This document shows positions 57,610-64,000 of a stretch of DNA of 64,000 nt, piece after piece. Position numbers and translations under genes: made by a program. The notes beneath the pieces are model-generated. The model saw nothing but the letters and a program-made list of their open reading frames with translations. It did no database searches and had not been told where the DNA came from. This DNA is from Porogramme epimiltina (taxonomy: Eukaryota > Basidiomycota > Agaricomycetes > Polyporales > Polyporaceae), in NCBI GenBank assembly GCA_900155495.1, contig FTLJ01000198.1:98390-162389 (forward strand). The letters run 5' to 3'. How positions within the stretch are numbered: the stretch's first letter is position 1; each line of letters opens with the position of its first letter.

Positions 57610-59717
57610 AATGGGCTTGGGTGGAAGAGGATTGACGAGTCACCTCGCCCTTATATTGGCAGCGTCCCAATGCTGTGTCCGAGTAGGGAACCTTACTGCG
57701 GCCCACGTGTCATGGGCTTCTAGGAGAATGTCACACGACAAGGTCCGCAGCGCGCACTTCTTATGCCACGCCGCATGCGGCGGGCGCAACACATCCCAAG
57801 ATCCATCAACCCAGAGCACTGTATGCATCATAGTCACCTCGATGCCGAACCTCCTGCATAGTCCGTTCACGAACACACTGACAGTTACAGAAAAATGCAG
57901 TAACGTATCACCGGAAGGCATTGCCGCATAGCTTTCCCAGAGCTTCCTAGGGAAGCCGATGCAAGTCCGTCCATGCGTAGCCAGCGCTCCCCGTCTGATC
58001 CTCTGTGTCCTTTCCGACTTCTTCATATTATTCCGGCGTCTTCTGCGGCAAGGCTGTCCACATCATCCTGTAGAAAGCTCTCGAATATGATCGGCGGTTG
58101 CCATCTGCGGAACTCGAGTAGGCTGGGGTATTTGGGCGCGCTGTCTCAGTTCGTGCTCCATCCGTATCACCGAGGGACAACGAGTAGCTGAATTGGACTA
58201 AGAGGGACGGGGTTCGTGATACAGGGTCCGTTGATAACCTCTCAGTGTGTGTATGCATGTACCGATGGTCAGGACAGTAGATTAGTCGCGATTCGCGGAT
58301 TGAGTCTGCAATTCAAAATGTGCGTCACCTTCCTGGAGGAGTACCGCGATCATCAATGTATCTGTACCGAATGACGGCGGAGAAGAAATTCAAATCACGT
58401 CTGCAAAAGAAGGCCATACCGCAGGTAGCGTGGTCGAGATATAAGTTGAGTTGGGACTGTCAGAGAAGGTGAGTTGCGGGGGAACATCTTGTCTGGTAAG
58501 TCTCTACCACTCACGAGATACTATCTCTGGATCTATAGGGGAAAACGTCCTTAGATACCCCAAGGCTACACTGTAGCAAAAACGTGTCAATACCACGTCT
58601 CAAAGACAACAAGACGACGGAGGCAATTGACTGACGATCATGAAACATGGCGAACCTAGACGACGCACAAATATTAGAGGAAACCACTCCGATCAAAAAA
58701 GGTCATACATACTATTGAAAGCGTGTAGCACAGATAGCCGTACGCGAGGACGCATCGCATTGCCTAGCACCTTACATAAAGGAGATTCCCTTGATCCACA
58801 TGAACAAGACAGGAACGGCATTGCAGGTCGACGTTGTCGTTGCCTGGGTCATAATATAGAGTTCGCAGAGATCGATTAATGTGGGGAAGGTAGTTTACCA
58901 TGTGTCGAATGTCAGTGATGAGAACCCCAACGTAGCCCGGATCAGGGTATTCGTCGCCTTATCGTGTACAGCGCTTTCGAGTACACAGCGGGCTATATCT
59001 AATGGTGGGGCGCGGCAGCAGCGCAACGTGTATGGAGAACTGAATGATCTATCAAGGACAATCGTAGAGGACGCCGAAGTCACATCAAGGACCACGTACG
59101 AATCTTGGAAGAGACAGACTTTCGGAGCGTCACGTCTGCCAAGTTCATCTATCAACACATCTGCCAAACATAGAATGAGTACGGTTGTACCAATGAGAGG
59201 CGTCCTTGATAACGTTCAAGGCATACCTTATGAATAATTTGAGTAGCAGGTTCGTCTTTAAAGAGGTTAGCGCAACACCTCGAATGATATGATCCGGCTG
59301 CAGTTAGTGGAATGGCATGGCGCTTGGAACCGTTCTCGTATTGTTTACGTATCTGGAGAAGAGGCTTGGCAGTTCATGTTCCTCCAGTCCGCGCTGTAAA
59401 TGTGGCATGCGACGGGGTATAGGTATATGAGGCAGGTCCAGCGACACTAGGGACTTCCACTTGTGGGCGCGGCGACGAGAAGCTATCACGAGACAGATGT
59501 ATCAACGGTGCGAATGACAGGAAGCGTGGAGGGATATCCATATCGTGATGTATGGAGATCGACAACATGGTAAGAGACACTACTTGCACTCCGAGAGCAA
59601 GCCCAGAGAACGACAGTGGACAAGCATTTTTCTAGACGCTTGAGACACGTGGAAACCACGCGGGGCCAAAGCCACACCGCCGCGGCGGATGATCGCGGAC
59701 CTCCAAGACGCGGACTG
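57610..59717. other. Intergenic region with weak open frames
   Basis: A minus-strand frame at 57640-58026 (128 codons, KLWESYAAMPSGDTLLHF) could be a small gene but has no recognised domain. Nothing else is supported. The zinc-finger gene promoter should lie just above 57610. Confidence 0.35.
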
Positions 59718-60113
59718 TTACAGCTGGTTGCAAGTCGATAGACCGCGATCAAAAACGTTCATCTAGGAAGTTTGAAAGTCCGCCAACTTATGTCATACAG
59801 GCGCCTACGAATAACGTCTCCTCCTGTTTCCCCAATGCAAGTCAACAAAAACGCACAACACTGTAAATAGCTTCTGTTCGTAGTATGTGTCCGAATATGC
59901 AGTTTTCAGATATAATCAGATATTCTTGATTGCATTTTCTTCTGAATACGACAGTGCACGGTGCTAGGAGTCTGGGGCAACTTAGTCTAATCAGGCCCGG
60001 TCCAGCCAGGTCGGCTGGGCCGGAAAGACAAACGCTGGCGGACCTTGAAGATTTCTAGACGAACGTTTTTGATCGCGGTCTATCGACTTGCAACAAGGTG
60101 TAAGTTGAACACC
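59718..60113. mobile_element. MITE-like element with about 75-bp terminal inverted repeats
   Basis: The left end from TTACAGCTGGTTGCAAG through about 59792 is an imperfect reverse complement of the right end, about 60030-60113. Both arms share GCAAGTCGATAGACCGCGAT and CAAAAACGTTC. Total about 396 bp, no coding capacity. No target-site duplication is obvious, so the exact ends are uncertain. Confidence 0.65.
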
Positions 60114-61055
60114 TGGACCATGGGCCTCGTTCCGTTCCAGCTTGTCTCGCGCGCGACAGAAGATTCTTAGCCATGCATCAACACTGCTAAGGTATGTGAG
60201 CCCTGAGTCCTAAGTAATGACTATAGATGACCTACGTATTTGACTTTTAGGCCCAGTTTCTGCTGTCACGGCGGCAGGGTACCGCATCTAACCCTACACT
60301 CTTGAAGACATTCTTCCATTGTGTCGAGAAAGCGCCAAGTGTGTGGCAAATCTCTCAACCCAGCCGAACATATAGAGGGTCATGGCCACGAAACACATCA
60401 AAGCGTCTCACTTCCATTCCGACGAGAAAAAAGCACAACAGCGCTCTTCTATCCATCGCTGCCTTGGCTAACTAGTTCGAGAGAAAACATACACCCGATG
60501 TCTTTAATTATGGAAGCCTAGAAGACTTCCGCGCGGCTCGCCTCCAGCCTCTCCCCGCGTTAAACCCAGGCCCCAAGCTTCCATCAAGAACTCCCGCCTC
60601 CCCGCACCCGCCCAAACATCCCCTCGACACAGGCACATCACCGCGACGCCCCGCGCGCGCCCTCCAAATAGCCTCACCCGAAGTATGAAGGCCCCGCGCG
60701 ACCCAGGCGGCCCGCCGCGTCGCCCCACCTGACCGCGCGCCCCCGCGCACGAATAGCCCCGAAGATCGCCCGGCCGCTCTGCGCGCGCCCCTCCGCGCGT
60801 CACGCGGCCCGCCGCGCCCTATTCCTGCGCGGCGCGCGGGGCCCCGCCGGGCGCATGCCATAACGCGCGGGACGCGGCGGGGGGCACGCGCGATCGCGCC
60901 GTGCCCTCACGCGTCCGGGTGGCGTTAGCCGAGGGGGGCTATAGCCTATATAACGGGCCCCGCGCGGGGGCGGGGCGCGACGTGGACGGCCCTGGGCTTT
61001 CGACTACTGGTCTGCATCTCGTTCCTCGACGCGCACTTGCTTACGGCACGGCGAC
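60114..61055. other. GC-content step and xylanase promoter region
   Basis: From about 60.53 kb the sequence becomes very GC-rich, with many CGCG runs. Long open frames on both strands here follow from the low stop-codon frequency and are not called. Confidence 0.5.
60947..60953 (+). promoter_or_regulatory. TATA box of the xylanase gene
   Basis: TATATAA in otherwise GC-rich sequence, 103 bp before the ATG at 61056. Confidence 0.65.
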
Positions 61056-62720
<1,665 letters not shown>

Positions 62721-62961
62721 GGTGGCGACGAAGAAGGGGGCGGGACGCGCGCGTGTATGTCATTGTGGATCTAAACACGAGGCGGGAGAAACGGGGTGTA
62801 TGTCCAGTGGTAGCTAAGCGCCTGCTTCTGCATGACATCATGGAGGCCATGACGATGCGGCTAAGCCACCTGCGGCTGCGAAATAGGATGATGACGTTCT
62901 TTTCGGTACCCTGTCGGTGTGGGGGTAGTTGTGTCGTCCGAAAAAGCCAAAAACAAAAATG

Positions 62962-63055
62962 TGGACACACTGGGAATTGAACCCAGCACCCCCCGCAGGC
63001 GGATTTCGCGTTGAAATTGCTAAGCGGATGTGATAACCAACTACACCATGTGCCC
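62962..63055 (-). tRNA. tRNA-Ala(AGC) with an intron of about 20 nt
   Basis: On the minus strand GGGCACA pairs with TGTGTCC, with a G3-U70 wobble pair as in alanine tRNAs. The D arm contains AGTTGGTTATC, the anticodon stem is TCCGC/GCGGG, and the loop TTAGCA is interrupted after position 37 by about 20 nt before T38. The variable loop is 5 nt, and the T arm is CTGGG-TTCAATT-CCCAG with discriminator A. The length is 94 nt. The Ala isotype rests on reading AGC as the anticodon. Confidence 0.8.
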
Positions 63056-64000
63056 GTTGAAGAGGACGATGTGTGGCCAGCTAACACAGGCACCTGCAGA
63101 CCCCCGCGATTCCGCCACCAGATAGGCCCGAATCTCGGCTAGAGAGAGGGAGGCCCCCTTTGCTCCGCTCCCCCACGTTCCCCACATTCCCAGCGCCGGC
63201 TCCGCGTTCGCCGCTGCGGAAGAAGCGGCTTGTCAGCGGGACACACTTCGCGTGTCCGCCTGGCGTCGAAAGCCAATCTCGCTGCGCCAGGGCCAGAGTG
63301 GGCCCGAATGGTGACTAGCCGGGAACGCGCTCAGCGGATGCAATCCCCCAGGAGTGGTTTTTATCAAGGTGTGCCTGTTTGTCATGTGTATATGCGTCTT
63401 GATTGCCCTCGGTCTGGATCTGGGTAGATGTGCGGACGGAGAAGCGACCCTTGGCGTTGGCGTTGGCGTGGAGTCTGGAGATGAGGCCGGCAGCGGGTGC
63501 GACGGCAGACTCAGGGTGGAACAGGGGCGGGCGACGTTGCGCGAGACGGGCGAGACGGCGCAGCGTCGGGCGTGGGGCACACGTGGGGGACCCTGCGAGG
63601 GCCGCGCTGGAGCGTGTGGTGGGGCGTGCGCTGGAGCTGACCGCAGAGGCGGCGCGGGCAGCTCGAAACGGGGCCGGGGACGTGCGGGCGTGTGGGCGGG
63701 CGGGCGAACGGTCGGGGGTGGACAGACTGGATTCACTGGAATGCGTCTCGCGCCGAGTCGAGCTTTATTGCGCTTACCTCACCGTCCACGACGATCAATC
63801 CGCGAACGATGACGTTAGGCCATATGGGCCACCGACTGGGCCGCCAACGTCCGTCCCACATATGGCCTCCCTTGTGCGGCCCAGGCGCCCGCCCGCCCCA
63901 GCGGAGCCAGCCACGCCGCCAAAGGCAGCCCACTTGCCACATCGTCTCTCCGAGGCGCCAGTCCCAGCGCCCGTCCCCGCCCACTCCTCCTCCTCCGCGG
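63056..64000. other. GC-rich end of window, no gene called
   Basis: Long frames exist on both strands (for example 63354-63812, plus) but lack an ATG, splice structure or recognisable motif, and GC-rich sequence makes them expected by chance. Confidence 0.4.

Noticed and set aside
60508..60861. Minus-strand frames in the GC-rich region before the xylanase
   Set aside because: Alanine/arginine/glycine-rich translations expected by chance at very high GC; they overlap the xylanase promoter region.
63354..63812. Possible secreted protein with a hydrophobic start
   Set aside because: The frame opens with GTG rather than ATG and soon becomes low-complexity GC-rich sequence.

Overview
The window looks like nuclear DNA of a wood-decay basidiomycete, probably an agaricomycete of the polypore type. 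Genes are split by many 50-75 nt introns with GT(A/G)NGT donors and CTNAC-like branch sites, a GH10 endoxylanase sits at the right end, and most of the window is an array of a membrane-protein family (DUF6533) known mainly from Agaricomycetes. The genus is inference.

Layout. From 1 to about 53.2 kb lies a tandem array of sixteen DUF6533-type genes, called D1-D16 by coordinate, plus several broken pieces. Fourteen are on the minus strand and two (D3, D7) on the plus strand. I reconstructed fifteen complete genes exon by exon; each closes in frame at 363-449 residues. Exon lengths are very uniform (usually 38, 35, 167, 162 or 64+98, 92, 2, 141, 16 nt, then a variable end). In every complete gene the reading frame requires a 2-nt microexon between the 92-nt and 141-nt exons. 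D1 runs off the left edge and has one intron there instead.

The array grew by repeated segmental duplication. About 5.3-18.0 kb is repeated at 18.0-28.2 kb; about 25-35.85 kb is repeated with deletions at 37.9-45.6 kb; and 48.2-51.2 kb is repeated at 51.2-54.2 kb. Between the genes lie repeated tRNA-like (SINE-like) elements with A- and B-box motifs. A roughly 2.2-kb insertion (30.77-33.0 kb) carrying an F-box gene fragment interrupts the last exon of D11. A second family, a 365-residue protein of unknown function with a coiled coil and a C-terminal membrane segment, sits next to D13 (44.2-45.5 kb) and has a decayed copy next to D11 (35.0-35.8 kb).

From 53.2 to 60.5 kb the sequence is gene-poor. 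It holds a fold-back inverted repeat, a small zinc-finger protein gene (56.7-57.6 kb) and a MITE-like element (59.7-60.1 kb). Near 60.5 kb the sequence turns strongly GC-rich and holds a GH10 endo-1,4-beta-xylanase (61.06-62.72 kb) with a TATA box, then an intron-containing tRNA gene, probably tRNA-Ala(AGC).

The DUF6533 proteins have several predicted membrane spans and a long variable C-terminal tail, so a sensor or receptor-like role is conceivable, but their function is unknown. Nothing in the sequence links them to the xylanase. All exon maps are my own hand reconstructions from splice signals, phase and comparison among copies; no transcript data were available.
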